A stretch of DNA of 64,000 nucleotides from JBFLXB01 sp964570625 (GCA_964570625.1 CAZMYW010000005.1:6684-70683); one strand, 5' to 3'; positions 46,355-56,604 are shown, counted from the first letter of the stretch. Notes: generated from the letters alone by a model not told the origin. Made by a program: numbers and translations.

Positions 46355-47782
46355 CTACTTATCTGCGAGGATCCGCTGGACCGTCCGGAGATCCACGCCC
46401 AAGAGCGCCGCGGCTCGGTGTTTGTCGCCGTTCACGGTACGAAGGACCTCTTCGACGTAGGCTTTCCGGAATGCATCCTCGGCGTCCTTGAGCGCCAGGA
46501 TCGACGGAGTCTGCGGGAGCAGGGCCGTCAGGTTCGCCCGCTCCGAACACGAGGGCGGTCGCTCGCTGATCTGGATATCGGCCGCAGTGATGAATCGTCG
46601 ATCCGTGAGGACCAGCGCGCGTTCGACTGTTTTCTTCAATTCCCGAACATTACCAGGCCAGCCGTGGTCCATGAGCCGCTGCAAGGCATCGGGCGTGAGC
46701 CGTCGGTCTTGGTGGGTCCGACAATTGTGCTGGCTGATGAAATGCGCGACGAGCACCGGGAGGTCATCGCGGCGATCTCGAAGCGGCGGCACGACGATGC
46801 GAATCTCATTGAGCCGAAAGAAGAGGTCCTCGCGGAATCGTCCGGTCGCGATCGCTCGCGGCAGGTCCACATTCGTGGAGGCCAGGACCTGCGCCGACAA
46901 GCGACGGCTTCGCGTTTCACCGATGGGCTGAAACTCTCGTTCCTCCAACACCCGGAGCAGTTTGGCCTGGAGATCCACCTCCATATTGCCGATCTCGTCC
47001 AAGAGCAGCACGCCGTCCCCAACCGCTGCGAGCCGGCCCACCAGTCGCTCCCGGTTGTGGAATCCAGGATAGTCCTTGGCGACTCCAAACAGTTCGCTCT
47101 CAAGAACTCCGCCGGCCATGGCGCCGCAGTCGATCGAGACAAAGGGGAGCGCGCGCCGCTTACCGGTGAGGTGGATCGCGCGGGCGACCAACTCCTTGCC
47201 GGTGCCGCTCTCCCCGCTGATCAAGGCGTTCACGCCGCTCAGCGCCACCTTGTCGATGAGACGATACATCTCGCGCATCGAACGGCTGGTGCCGACCAGC
47301 ACTTCGTCGGCGAACGCGTACCCGCCGCGCGCGCCGAGTTCCAGGTCGATTTTCCGCTCATGGTCGAGAGAGTCCGCGGTCTGCTGAATCCGTTGGAGGA
47401 GTCTGGTCGCGAAGTCCTTTTCGTCTTTGTTCACAAAGTCATACGCGCCGCGACGAATCGCTTCGACCGCCATCGACCCTTCATCCGCTGCGGAGATGAC
47501 CAGAATTTTCGTCGCAGGCCACCGGGATAGGAGGACGGGAATGGCTTCGAGACCGTTCGCCGCCGGGAAGAACAGGTCCAGCAGGATAATGTCCGGCGCC
47601 GGTTCGTTGCGGATCGTGCGAAGATCGAGCGGCGACTCGATCACGGTCAGGGCATGTCCGGCGTGAACCAACAGATCTCGATACAGGCTCCTGAATCCCG
47701 GATCATCCTCGATGGCCAGGATGCGGATGCTCGCCTGGAGTTCCGAGGCTGCGGGAGCGACGTGATGACCGGCGGAGTCCAT
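46355..47782 (-). CDS. NtrC-family response regulator lacking the GAFTGA loop
   Basis: 475 residues in three domains. The receiver (1-130) has acidic residues D26/D27, phospho-acceptor D69 (ILLDLFF) and K119. The AAA+ domain (160-400) has Walker A GESGTGKE (190-197), Walker B LLLDEIG (259-265) and RFREDLFFRLN. A Fis-type helix-turn-helix (GDKHRAAALLGVDLRTVQRIL) ends the protein. Where sigma54 activators have GAFTGA, this protein reads LFGVAKDYPGFHNRERLVGR (231-250), so contact with sigma54 is probably lost. It starts 6 bases after the hybrid kinase stop, so kinase and regulator form a pair. Confidence 0.88.
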   Translation of the reverse strand: MDSAGHHVAPAASELQASIRILAIEDDPGFRSLYRDLLVHAGHALTVIESPLDLRTIRNEPAPDIILLDLFFPAANGLEAIPVLLSRWPATKILVISAADEGSMAVEAIRRGAYDFVNKDEKDFATRLLQRIQQTADSLDHERKIDLELGARGGYAFADEVLVGTSRSMREMYRLIDKVALSGVNALISGESGTGKELVARAIHLTGKRRALPFVSIDCGAMAGGVLESELFGVAKDYPGFHNRERLVGRLAAVGDGVLLLDEIGNMEVDLQAKLLRVLEEREFQPIGETRSRRLSAQVLASTNVDLPRAIATGRFREDLFFRLNEIRIVVPPLRDRRDDLPVLVAHFISQHNCRTHQDRRLTPDALQRLMDHGWPGNVRELKKTVERALVLTDRRFITAADIQISERPPSCSERANLTALLPQTPSILALKDAEDAFRKAYVEEVLRTVNGDKHRAAALLGVDLRTVQRILADK

Positions 47783-47788
47783 ACGATC

Positions 47789-50700
47789 CTATGGGGTGGA
47801 GGACATCCCCGCCCGTTGTCCGACCGGGAGGGTCACGCTCACACTGGTTCCGCCTCCAGGGACGCCGATCACCTGAATGCGGCCCTGGTGCTGTTCCTCC
47901 ACGACCTTCTTGCACACCCAAAGCCCCAGCCCGGTCCCTTCGGACTTGCTCGTGACGAACGGCTCAAACAATCGCGGCGCGATCGCGGAGGGAATCCCGG
48001 CGCCTTCGTCGGTGATCACGATTTCCACTCCTCCTTCACTGTCCGGCCGAACTGCGATCCGCACACACCCGCCGCGCGGCATGGCCTGATTCGCGTTGAC
48101 CAGGAGGTTGACGATCACCAGGCGCAACTGTTCGCCGTCCGCCACAATGAACGCCGGCGCATTGGACGCCACGTCGCATTCGACACGGTAGCCGCTCGCC
48201 TCCGGAAAAAGTGGGCCGACCTCCTCCATGGCCTCGTCGATCAACCGTTCCAACGGCATCGCGGTTTTCTGTGACGCGGTCACCTGCACTCGCTGGAGGT
48301 GGCGGACCAACTCACCGATGCGATCCAGCGCGTCTTCCATGGTATGGAGATATTGGTCCACCACCATTCTGTCGCCCTGATCGGCTCCGCTTCGCAGCAA
48401 TCCCACATAGGCCCGCAGCACCGCGACCGGATTCTTGATGGCGTGGGCCAGGCCGGCGGTGGTACCGGTAATAACGTCGCTCTCGGCCTTCGCCACCCCT
48501 TCCACGTTCTCCAACGCCGCACCCGCCAATGTCGCGACGAGTTCCGCCAAGCGCTCTTCGTTCTCCCCGAACAGCCTCTCCACAGACCGGTTCGTGACGT
48601 AAAGGCAGGCCACGACGTCGCCCCGGACAGCGATCGGCGCGCACAGGACGGATCGAACCCCGGACAACACGACGCTCTCGCTCGGATCTTCGCTCAACCC
48701 CAGGCTGGCCACCACAGGTCGCCGTGTCTCGATCGCGCGCTCCACGAGACTCCGACTGTAGGAATGCTCCGGCGGCGAGGGGTCGTTCTGCGGTCGCCGA
48801 GGCTCACGCTCTCCGGCATTCGAAGCGGTCACATTGATGATTCCACCGGCTACGCACACGATCAAACATTCCTCACCGCGAAGCAATACCAAGGCCGCGT
48901 CCCGCACCGCCGCCCAAACCGCGTCACGCGTCAACGCAGACGCGATGTGCCGCCCAGCCTGTAGCAAGGCATCAAACCGCTCGATCAACGCGGGAGCCAT
49001 CGGTCGGTCCGCAGCCGCTGGCTCGGCCTCGCCCAGTACCCAGTACGCCCCCAACGCCCGCAGTGCCGTGCGCCCCTGATCCAAATCCTCGGCCGCGTCG
49101 GGCCAGCCAACCTGTGAGCCGACCTGCCCGCGTGCCCACAACGTCTGCGCGTGCTCGAACTTTGCGCCCTGCTGCGCGGCCACCGCGAGGCTCTCATCGA
49201 GCCTCTTGCGCGCCTTGCACGCCTTCCCACTCATGGCAGCCAACAGACCGTCTTCACGAAGAGCGTGTGGAAGATTCCCGCGATAGCGCCGCGCGAGACG
49301 GAGCGCTATTCGAACGGATTTGTTCGCATCATTCAGGATACTCCGATGGCGCTTGTACCCATACACCGACACAGAGGCACTCTGGACTGCGGTTCTCAGC
49401 GCTGTCGTCAACCACACTGGAATGCAAGCGACTTCTTCGGAGAGGATTCCAGCGATCTTCATCATTTGGCAGGCCTGTTTGAGAATCGCCACACCCTCCA
49501 ATGGTTTCCCTTCACCAAGTGCCCGCAGGGCCTTAGCGTGCAGAATGAGTGATCGCGTGTGGATGTCGTCCCACTGACGTTGCTCCTCAGGGGCCACAAG
49601 CTCCTGCGGAATACGTCCGCCAGTAGCTCTGGCCCAGATGGAGAGGCTTTCTCCTAACGCCTTGGGCTGTCCGATTTCGAGACCCGCCTCATACGTGCGA
49701 CGACACAATTCCACCGCCACATCAAGGTCCCCCAGTCGATAGGCCACGATGGAGAGATCCATCTTGATATTGAGAGACTCCCATTGGTCCCCGGTACGAT
49801 CTAGGATTTCGGATGCCGATCGGAGCTCGCAACGAGCTTCCTCAAATCTCGATGCGGCCAGTAACAAGAACCCCAGAAAGCCGCGAGTCTGTCCTTGTCC
49901 CCACAAGTCGCCGAGATCACAACGGATCTTCAGGCTGCGCTCAGCAAATCGAATTCCCCGCGCAAACCACGGGAGCAACCCCATACACGGAATATGATTT
50001 GAGCACGCTTGTCCCAGCTCATGCGTCACAGGGTAACCCTCCGCAAGGTTCAACTCGCGGAAGTGAGCCCATACCGCACGAAGTGGATTCGTGAAGTAAT
50101 ACGAATAGGCCAGCCTGCTGTATAGGCGGATCGCGACTAAGTCGAGTTCGGAACCGGCTAACACTTTGCGTCCTAAGAACAGCGACGGGAAGAGCGAGTG
50201 TACCGACTGAACCGCCATCTCCCACGCGACCAATGCAAGAAGCACCGGAAGACTCCCTGGCACGGTTCTTCCGAGCAGTCGGACTCCGTTCTCCAAGGCC
50301 CGAATGGACTCGTTGACGTTCCCGCGTTTGAGCGCCAGTTCGCCGAGCTTCAGTATGATGCGTGTGCGGGCGAGGAGGTCCGATGCAGCAGACCCCGCGG
50401 CCCTGAAACGCCCTTCAGCCTCCTCATATCGGCCGCGTAACATCAATACATCACCCAAACCTTCGGCTACTCGCCTCCGCAGTTGTTCATTCTGGCGCGG
50501 TGATCCGCGTTCGGCGATACGATATTGCTGTTCCGCAACCTCCAGCGCGTACCGCGCCCGCGCCTGCTCCGCGGCGGCAAGCGCGTATGGCAGCGCCTGG
50601 TCGCTTTGACCGGCAGCGTCGAAGTGATAGGCCAGTTCAAAGACTCGTCCACTGTCATCCGCTTCGATCTTCGCGGCGGCTGTGGCATGGAGCGCGCGCC

Positions 50701-52765
50701 GTTCGTCGTCGGGCAAGCCGGCCAGCAGCGCCTCGCGAATCTTGTCGTGCACAAAAACGCAGCGCGCCCCGTTGTCGTGAACCCAAATCAGGTGCCGGCG
50801 GGCGGCGTCCCGACAACTGGCCGCCGCCTCATGCTCGGGCAAACCGGCCAGATCTCCAGCCAGGCCGAGCGCGAACTCCTTGCCCACCACCGCCCCCACC
50901 GATAACAATCTCCGAGTCGCAACCGGGAGGCCCTCCAGCCGGCGTGTTAGCAACACCGCCGCACGGCGCGATGACCGGACCTCCGCCATCGCGTGCGGAT
51001 CGATTCGCCAGGCCGGTGTCTCCGACCTCCGATCGCTTCCGGTGTCAGGCACCAGCGCACCGATCTCCACCACGCCCTGCAGGACCGCGGACGCCATGAA
51101 GGGACTTCCGTCCGCCAACCGCACGATGAGATCGACGGCTTCGTCGGGAAGACGTCCAGCCATCGACTCTGCCAATCGCCGAATGTCTACGGCGGAGAAC
51201 GGCGCCAGCGCGAGGGTCGTCGCGTTGCTGATGCTGCGAAGGCGGTGCTCCACCGGCACATCTTCCCGACGAAACGCGACGATGATCAGGACCTGCGATC
51301 GGGCGCCCGGTGGCTGCCCCTGGTCGGCATGGCGTTGTCGATAGTCGAGCAACTTGAGCGTCAAGTCGTCCGCCCATTGGGCATCATCTAGTAGGATGAC
51401 CACCGGCCGGAGGTCCACACACAACCCATCGAGCAATGTGGTCAACGCCCGCAAGCTGCGAATCTCCCCATGGGCTTCGTGTCCCAATGACATCGCGGAC
51501 CCACACGTGAAGTGCCCGGCGAGTTGCGGCACCGCCTCGCACACCGCGGCCCGTTGTTCTCCGAGGATCTGGCTGAGGTCGGCGGCGAATGGGACATCCG
51601 CCCCCACTCGCGCGGCGACATCCTGAATCACGCCGTCCAGCAGTTGGAACGGGCGAACCGCAGCCTGGTCCACCGCTTGGCCGCGCAACACCCATGCCCC
51701 CGCGCGGGTGCACCGTTGCGCGAACTCCTCCAACAAGCGGGTCTTGCCGCCTCCGGACTCCGCTTCGACGAACACCAAGCCCCCGCGTCCTTGTTGCGCA
51801 TGCGCACGATAGGTATCGAGCACCGTCAACTCGTCATCCCGCCCCACGAACGCGGGTTCGGCCAGGGTCCGCCGCCGATCGCGCAAACCCACCGCGACAA
51901 AAGGATCGGTCACTCCACGCGCCAATGCGTCGCCCAAGTCGGTTAGATCAGCAGAAAGCGCGGCCGCGGTCTGGTAGCGATCGTCCGGGTCTTTGCGGAC
52001 CAAGCGTTGGATAATCTCGTCCAGCGCCTGCGGCACGTTGCAACCCAGACTGCGAAGCGGCGGCGGTTGCGCGCAGAGGTGGGCACGCAGGATCTCTCCC
52101 ACGCTCTGGCCTTGGAACGGCACATGCCCGGCCGCGCACTCGAAGAGCAGGATCCCGGTCGCGTACAGATCGGCGCGTTCATCGACCGGGCGACTTAGCA
52201 ACCCCGCCTGCTCGGGCGCGAGATAGTGGATCGTTCCCACCGGGATATCCCGAATCGAGACATCGAGATCCACGCTGCGAGAAAGCCCAAAGTCGATCAA
52301 CGTCGCGCGGGACACGACACCGCCGTCCACAATCACGTTGGTGGGTTTGATGTCCCGATGCAGCACGCCACGTTCGTGAGCCCGATCGAGCGTGGCGGCC
52401 ACGGCCCGCCCCACTGCGAGGAGCTCCGGAACCGACAGACGACCGCGGGCCAGACGTTCGCGGAGCGTGATGCCGGGCACGAACGGCATGACCACGTACG
52501 TCTGGTCGTCCTGATAGCCGATGGCGATGACGGGCGTAAAGTCCTGACCGGCTAACTCTTGGAGAACCCGCGCCTCGTGTTCCAGACGAAGGCGCGCGTC
52601 GGGGCCCACGGCTGCGATCGACACGGTCTTGACGACCACGTCGTCTCCCGTGACCAGGTCACGGCCCAACAGCGTGGCGGTCCCGCGGCCAAATTTCAGG
52701 GGTTTCACGCATTGGAACCGCCCGCCGTACACGACACCGTCCGTTGAATGGGTCACCGTGTCCAT
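47789..52765 (-). CDS. Hybrid Ser/Thr kinase-AAA-TPR-GAF-histidine kinase
   Basis: 1658 residues. A eukaryotic-type kinase domain (about 16-275) has Lys46, HRDIKPTN (136-143), DFG (158-160) and APEQ. A signalling ATPase follows (Walker A ESGGGKT, about 336-342; LVFVE and VILLDDAQWADDL) and then a TPR-like helical region to ~1180. A GAF domain lies around 1240-1420. The C-terminus is a histidine kinase with H-box AHAIKNPVAVLR (His1441), N-box NLLVNANQA near 1553, and DEGAGIP and GTGLGLWV. All active-site residues of both kinases are present. It probably phosphorylates the adjacent NtrC-like regulator. The start has GGAG ten bases upstream. Confidence 0.9.
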   Translation of the reverse strand: MDTVTHSTDGVVYGGRFQCVKPLKFGRGTATLLGRDLVTGDDVVVKTVSIAAVGPDARLRLEHEARVLQELAGQDFTPVIAIGYQDDQTYVVMPFVPGITLRERLARGRLSVPELLAVGRAVAATLDRAHERGVLHRDIKPTNVIVDGGVVSRATLIDFGLSRSVDLDVSIRDIPVGTIHYLAPEQAGLLSRPVDERADLYATGILLFECAAGHVPFQGQSVGEILRAHLCAQPPPLRSLGCNVPQALDEIIQRLVRKDPDDRYQTAAALSADLTDLGDALARGVTDPFVAVGLRDRRRTLAEPAFVGRDDELTVLDTYRAHAQQGRGGLVFVEAESGGGKTRLLEEFAQRCTRAGAWVLRGQAVDQAAVRPFQLLDGVIQDVAARVGADVPFAADLSQILGEQRAAVCEAVPQLAGHFTCGSAMSLGHEAHGEIRSLRALTTLLDGLCVDLRPVVILLDDAQWADDLTLKLLDYRQRHADQGQPPGARSQVLIIVAFRREDVPVEHRLRSISNATTLALAPFSAVDIRRLAESMAGRLPDEAVDLIVRLADGSPFMASAVLQGVVEIGALVPDTGSDRRSETPAWRIDPHAMAEVRSSRRAAVLLTRRLEGLPVATRRLLSVGAVVGKEFALGLAGDLAGLPEHEAAASCRDAARRHLIWVHDNGARCVFVHDKIREALLAGLPDDERRALHATAAAKIEADDSGRVFELAYHFDAAGQSDQALPYALAAAEQARARYALEVAEQQYRIAERGSPRQNEQLRRRVAEGLGDVLMLRGRYEEAEGRFRAAGSAASDLLARTRIILKLGELALKRGNVNESIRALENGVRLLGRTVPGSLPVLLALVAWEMAVQSVHSLFPSLFLGRKVLAGSELDLVAIRLYSRLAYSYYFTNPLRAVWAHFRELNLAEGYPVTHELGQACSNHIPCMGLLPWFARGIRFAERSLKIRCDLGDLWGQGQTRGFLGFLLLAASRFEEARCELRSASEILDRTGDQWESLNIKMDLSIVAYRLGDLDVAVELCRRTYEAGLEIGQPKALGESLSIWARATGGRIPQELVAPEEQRQWDDIHTRSLILHAKALRALGEGKPLEGVAILKQACQMMKIAGILSEEVACIPVWLTTALRTAVQSASVSVYGYKRHRSILNDANKSVRIALRLARRYRGNLPHALREDGLLAAMSGKACKARKRLDESLAVAAQQGAKFEHAQTLWARGQVGSQVGWPDAAEDLDQGRTALRALGAYWVLGEAEPAAADRPMAPALIERFDALLQAGRHIASALTRDAVWAAVRDAALVLLRGEECLIVCVAGGIINVTASNAGEREPRRPQNDPSPPEHSYSRSLVERAIETRRPVVASLGLSEDPSESVVLSGVRSVLCAPIAVRGDVVACLYVTNRSVERLFGENEERLAELVATLAGAALENVEGVAKAESDVITGTTAGLAHAIKNPVAVLRAYVGLLRSGADQGDRMVVDQYLHTMEDALDRIGELVRHLQRVQVTASQKTAMPLERLIDEAMEEVGPLFPEASGYRVECDVASNAPAFIVADGEQLRLVIVNLLVNANQAMPRGGCVRIAVRPDSEGGVEIVITDEGAGIPSAIAPRLFEPFVTSKSEGTGLGLWVCKKVVEEQHQGRIQVIGVPGGGTSVSVTLPVGQRAGMSSTP

Positions 52766-52966
52766 ACCAACCGTCTCCGGTGGACGATCCAGTTGAAATC
52801 AGCCGAGAACCGGCATCTGCCCGCGTGGCGCGGGCAACTCAGAATGGAGGGTGACTCCACATATCAGAAAGCTCGAGCAGAAGCAAGGGCGGATGGGTAG
52901 CGACTTAAGCGATTCATCAGTTTCGATCGTCGTCCGCGTCCTCTTGGTCGGCGCGACGCCTTGAAA

Positions 52967-53671
52967 TCAAGAAAACATCGCAGCCGCTTTCTCCAACGGG
53001 TGATCCCTCAGCGTCGCCACCACGGCGTCGGCGCCGGCCCGCGTAAGTGCCGCCGCCGGGTACGAATTCGCCACGGCCAGACACTTCATCCCGGCGGATT
53101 TCGCGGCTTCGATACCTGCGAGCGAATCCTCGATGACTAGACACGACGAGGCCGCAATGGCTGTGACGGGGTCCCGGGTGCGGTTGAGCAGCGCCAGGGC
53201 TTTGATGAACCCTTGTGGGTCCGGTTTGCCGCGGCTCACGTCCTCGGCGCTCACGATGCCGACGAAGCAAGACCGGATGTCCGCATGCTCCAGTATCGCG
53301 TCGATCTCTCGTCGCAACGCGCCGGAGCAAATCGCCACCGGGACCATCTTCGCCAACGCACGCACGAAATCGATTGCTCCGGGCAGCACGGGCGGTTTCT
53401 CGGCGATCTCCGCCATCAACAACTCGGATTTGCGGTTGATCATCTCGGGGACATTGGGCAGCGACGCAGTTTTGCCATGCCGGGAGAGCGCCTCGGTGAA
53501 ACATTCGCGGTCGTCCATCCCGAGATAGATCAAGTCGTAGTCCTCGCGGGTCAGCGGTACGCCTTCCTCTCCCAACAGGCGCTGGAACAGGCGGAAATGG
53601 AGCGGTTCGCTGTCCACGATCACGCCGTCGAAATCGAAAATCGCGGCCCTCAGGCCCTCGGGCAACCCCAC
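52967..53671 (-). CDS. HAD-superfamily phosphatase/phosphomutase (beta-phosphoglucomutase-like)
   Basis: 234 residues. The catalytic motif I is FDFDGVIVDSEPLH, motif II CSGALRRE, motif III GKPDPQGF and motif IV VIEDSLAGIEAAKSAGM, in the order of the PGMB/CbbY subfamily. The cap domain spans about 18-85. Substrates could be a sugar phosphate or phosphoglycolate. I choose GTG 53671 because GGGAGG lies upstream; the longer frame toward 54241 overlaps the DJ-1 gene on the other strand and lacks similarity. Confidence 0.85.
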   Translation of the reverse strand: MGLPEGLRAAIFDFDGVIVDSEPLHFRLFQRLLGEEGVPLTREDYDLIYLGMDDRECFTEALSRHGKTASLPNVPEMINRKSELLMAEIAEKPPVLPGAIDFVRALAKMVPVAICSGALRREIDAILEHADIRSCFVGIVSAEDVSRGKPDPQGFIKALALLNRTRDPVTAIAASSCLVIEDSLAGIEAAKSAGMKCLAVANSYPAAALTRAGADAVVATLRDHPLEKAAAMFS

Positions 53672-53924
53672 GCTTGACCTCCCAAAACGATTTGTGCTAG
53701 CGTCCCGACTCGTCCGCACCCACAGCCCCGTCTCACCGGGTTCTCGCGGACGGCGCATCGTACCACAGCCTCGTATCGGACGAAAGTGATCGAGTGAGGC
53801 TGCGGTACGCGTCAACACACAGCCTGCCGACGCGTGACCGGCGGAGAGCGCGGCGCAGGGAGACTCATTTCTGGCACGGAGGGCGCGTTTCGGAACCGCC
53901 CTCCTCCAAGAACGGAGGCATCCC

Positions 53925-54491
53925 ATGAAGCGCGTCCTCGTTCCGCTCGCTCCCGGTTTTGAAGAAATCGAAGCCGTCACCATCATCGACATCCTGCGCC
54001 GCGCGGAGGTCACCGTGGTTGTGGCCGGCACCGTTCCCGGTCCAATCACCGGTAGCCGCGGCGTGGTGGTCGTGCCGGACACCACCCTGGATGCCGTGTC
54101 GGAGCCGCCATTCGACATGGTTGTCCTGCCCGGCGGAGGCCCCGGCACCGACAATCTCCGCCGCGACCCGCGCATCGCCGCGCTCGTAAAGGCGCAAACC
54201 GAACGTGGGGGGTACGTGGCCGCGATCTGCGCGGCTCCCACCGTACTCGGAGACGCCGGATTGCTCGCGGGCCGGCGCGCGACCAGTTATCCCGCGTATC
54301 GGTCTCAGCTCCCAGGCGCCGACTATCGGACCGACCGCGTGGTGGTGGACGGCAAACTGATCACCAGCCGCTCGCCCGGCACGGCACTGGAGTTTGCGTT
54401 GACCCTGGTCGAACACCTGGCCGGACCCGAGGCCAGCCACCGCATCGCCGCCGACGTACTGGCGCAGGGAGCCGTCAATGTCGGCGGCTGA
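53925..54491 (+). CDS. DJ-1/PfpI family protein (ThiJ-like)
   Basis: 188 residues, class I glutamine amidotransferase-like fold. KRVLVPLAPGFEEIEAVTIIDILRRAEV has the conserved Glu (EEIE), VLPGGGPGTDNL follows, and Cys102 sits in the nucleophile elbow AAICAAPTVLGDAGLL. This matches the DJ-1 clade, with proposed glyoxalase, deglycase or chaperone roles. GGAGG precedes the ATG. The 3' end overlaps the next gene by 14 bases, so the two are probably translated together. Confidence 0.9.
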   Translation: MKRVLVPLAPGFEEIEAVTIIDILRRAEVTVVVAGTVPGPITGSRGVVVVPDTTLDAVSEPPFDMVVLPGGGPGTDNLRRDPRIAALVKAQTERGGYVAAICAAPTVLGDAGLLAGRRATSYPAYRSQLPGADYRTDRVVVDGKLITSRSPGTALEFALTLVEHLAGPEASHRIAADVLAQGAVNVGG

Positions 54492-56604
54492 TCCGGCCTG
54501 GGTCACCGGGTTTCTGTCGAGCCTGCTCATCGACTACCTGGAAGAACGCGAGCCTCACGCCGCCAAAGCTCTGCCGTACGACACGCTGTTCGTAGGCACC
54601 GCCCTGGCGCCGCGGGCCGCTGACGCCCGCACACTGCTGTCCGACCCCAACCAGTGGATTCCGCAGGAAATCCTCTCACGGCTGATCACGCTGGCGGAAG
54701 ACGTTACCGGAGAGGCCGACGTCATTTACCTGGCGGCGTTGGCCCATTTCACGCGACCCAACCGGCGAGGCCCCTCCATCTTCGAGATCATTGCGACCTT
54801 GTTCGACGACGTGCGCGGCGTGGTGCTGGCGGCGGGCCGCTGGGCCACCGCGTACACGACCAACGTCGCGCTTCAGACGATCGAGCCGCCCGGCGGTTCG
54901 GAAGCCATCATGCTTGCCCAAGTCCCGCCGAAAATACATCCGTATCGCGCGTTGGGACTGTTCTTACGGGGGCAGTGCGAAGGACTCCCCGCCCTGTTCG
55001 GCCACGACGACCGCGGAACGTTCCGCGAGGAGTTCAGCCAGGTCGGCTTGTCGAACCTGTTGTGGGAGTTCGACGACTACGAACTGGACGATCACGGCGA
55101 TGGTCTCGGGATCATCAACCGAACTACCGGTGCCGTGGTCGCCACGGCCGAGCCCGTCGCCCTGGGCGTCGAGACCATGCCGGTGGACGAACAGCTTCCC
55201 GCAACCGAAGGGGGGATCGTGCTTCCGCACGGGGGCGACTACACGTTGTTTACCGGCGTCGGAGCGTCGCCCACGCTCCGCGCCACCGCCAACGCGTATC
55301 GCATCGTCCAAGGCGGGCGGTTGCAGCGGGGCCGCGTCGCGTTCGAGCTGCGACGGGGCGACATCTACGGCGCGCCGTATTCACGGTTTCGTTTTCGATG
55401 GCCCCAGATACGACCTGGAACGATCGAGGCGGCCTCACGCCTGCGCACCGTCTCGCGTCTTTTGTTCACGCACCTGCACGAGCTCAAACAAACCAATCGG
55501 CGCCTCTTGCGATCTGAGCGGGACAACGCCAGCCTGCGCGAGGAGAACGCCCAGCTCAGGTCCGACCTCTCCGAGCGCCATCGCTTTTCGGATTTGATCG
55601 CGATCAGTCCCTCTATGCGCACCCTGTGCGCCACGCTGGAACGGGTGGTTGAAAGCGACGCCACGGTCCTGTTGCACGGAGAAACCGGTACCGGAAAAGA
55701 AGTCATTGCTCGGGCCCTTCACTACAGCGGGCCGCGCAAGGCCCATCGGTTTATCGCGGTCAATTGCAGCGCGCTGCCCGAGGGCCTCTTGGAGAGTGAG
55801 CTGTTCGGACACGAACGCGGGGCGTTTACCGGCGCGGTCCAACGGCGGGTGGGGAAATTCGAAGCGGCCCACGGCGGCACCCTCTTTCTGGATGAAGTGG
55901 GCGAGATCTCCCCCGCCCTCCAAGTGAAACTGCTCCGTGTGCTTCAGGAGCGGACGATTTGCCGCGTCGGAGCAGACGAGGACATCCCGGTCAACATTCG
56001 CGTGATTGCGGCCACGCACCGACGCCTCTCCGAGTTGGTGAAGACCGGCTCGTTTCGCCAGGACCTCTTTTATCGTCTAAACGTCCTGCCGATCACCATC
56101 CCGCCGCTGCGCGACCGCCGCGAGGATCTCCCCCTGCTCGCCCAGGTGTTGCTCGATAAGGTGGGAGCGCGGACCGGTCGGCCTGCCACGCGTTTCTCGC
56201 CCGATGCGCTGCACGTGCTGATGGACCATCGGTGGCCGGGAAACGTCCGAGAACTCGAAAACGTCATCGAACGCACGGCGATCCTGGCGGGCGATGCCTC
56301 GCTCATCACTGGCTCCCACCTGCCGGCGGAGTGGTTCGGCGAGCGATCCGACGCGGCGCCGCTGTCGGGTGATCCGTGGACCATGATCGGCCGGATGGAT
56401 TGGTCACCGTTCTCCCGCTTCTTCGACGAGGGCGGATCGTTCGACGATCTGCTCCGGCGCATCGAGTGGGCCATCACCGAACGTGCGGTCCGTGAGCATC
56501 AAGGCAATAAGAGCCATGCTGCACGCACGCTCAAACGCAGTTACCGTTGGCTGCGAAAACTCGAGAAAGAATCCCTGGACCAGCCTGGTCACACCGACGC
56601 GTGA
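54478..56604 (+). CDS. Sigma54-dependent transcriptional activator
   Basis: 708 residues. The first ~350 residues are an unrecognised sensory region without a receiver domain, ending in a coiled coil (RLLRSERDNASLREENAQLRSD). The AAA+ domain has GETGTGKE (401-408), GAFTGA (448-453), LFLDEVGEI and RQDLFYRLNVLPI, so sigma54 contact is intact. A Fis-like helix-turn-helix (GNKSHAARTLKRSYRWLRKLEKE) ends the protein. It overlaps the DJ-1 gene by 14 bases. The signal is unknown; the aminotransferase gene begins 43 bases downstream but has its own promoter. Confidence 0.9.
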   Translation: MSAADPAWVTGFLSSLLIDYLEEREPHAAKALPYDTLFVGTALAPRAADARTLLSDPNQWIPQEILSRLITLAEDVTGEADVIYLAALAHFTRPNRRGPSIFEIIATLFDDVRGVVLAAGRWATAYTTNVALQTIEPPGGSEAIMLAQVPPKIHPYRALGLFLRGQCEGLPALFGHDDRGTFREEFSQVGLSNLLWEFDDYELDDHGDGLGIINRTTGAVVATAEPVALGVETMPVDEQLPATEGGIVLPHGGDYTLFTGVGASPTLRATANAYRIVQGGRLQRGRVAFELRRGDIYGAPYSRFRFRWPQIRPGTIEAASRLRTVSRLLFTHLHELKQTNRRLLRSERDNASLREENAQLRSDLSERHRFSDLIAISPSMRTLCATLERVVESDATVLLHGETGTGKEVIARALHYSGPRKAHRFIAVNCSALPEGLLESELFGHERGAFTGAVQRRVGKFEAAHGGTLFLDEVGEISPALQVKLLRVLQERTICRVGADEDIPVNIRVIAATHRRLSELVKTGSFRQDLFYRLNVLPITIPPLRDRREDLPLLAQVLLDKVGARTGRPATRFSPDALHVLMDHRWPGNVRELENVIERTAILAGDASLITGSHLPAEWFGERSDAAPLSGDPWTMIGRMDWSPFSRFFDEGGSFDDLLRRIEWAITERAVREHQGNKSHAARTLKRSYRWLRKLEKESLDQPGHTDA

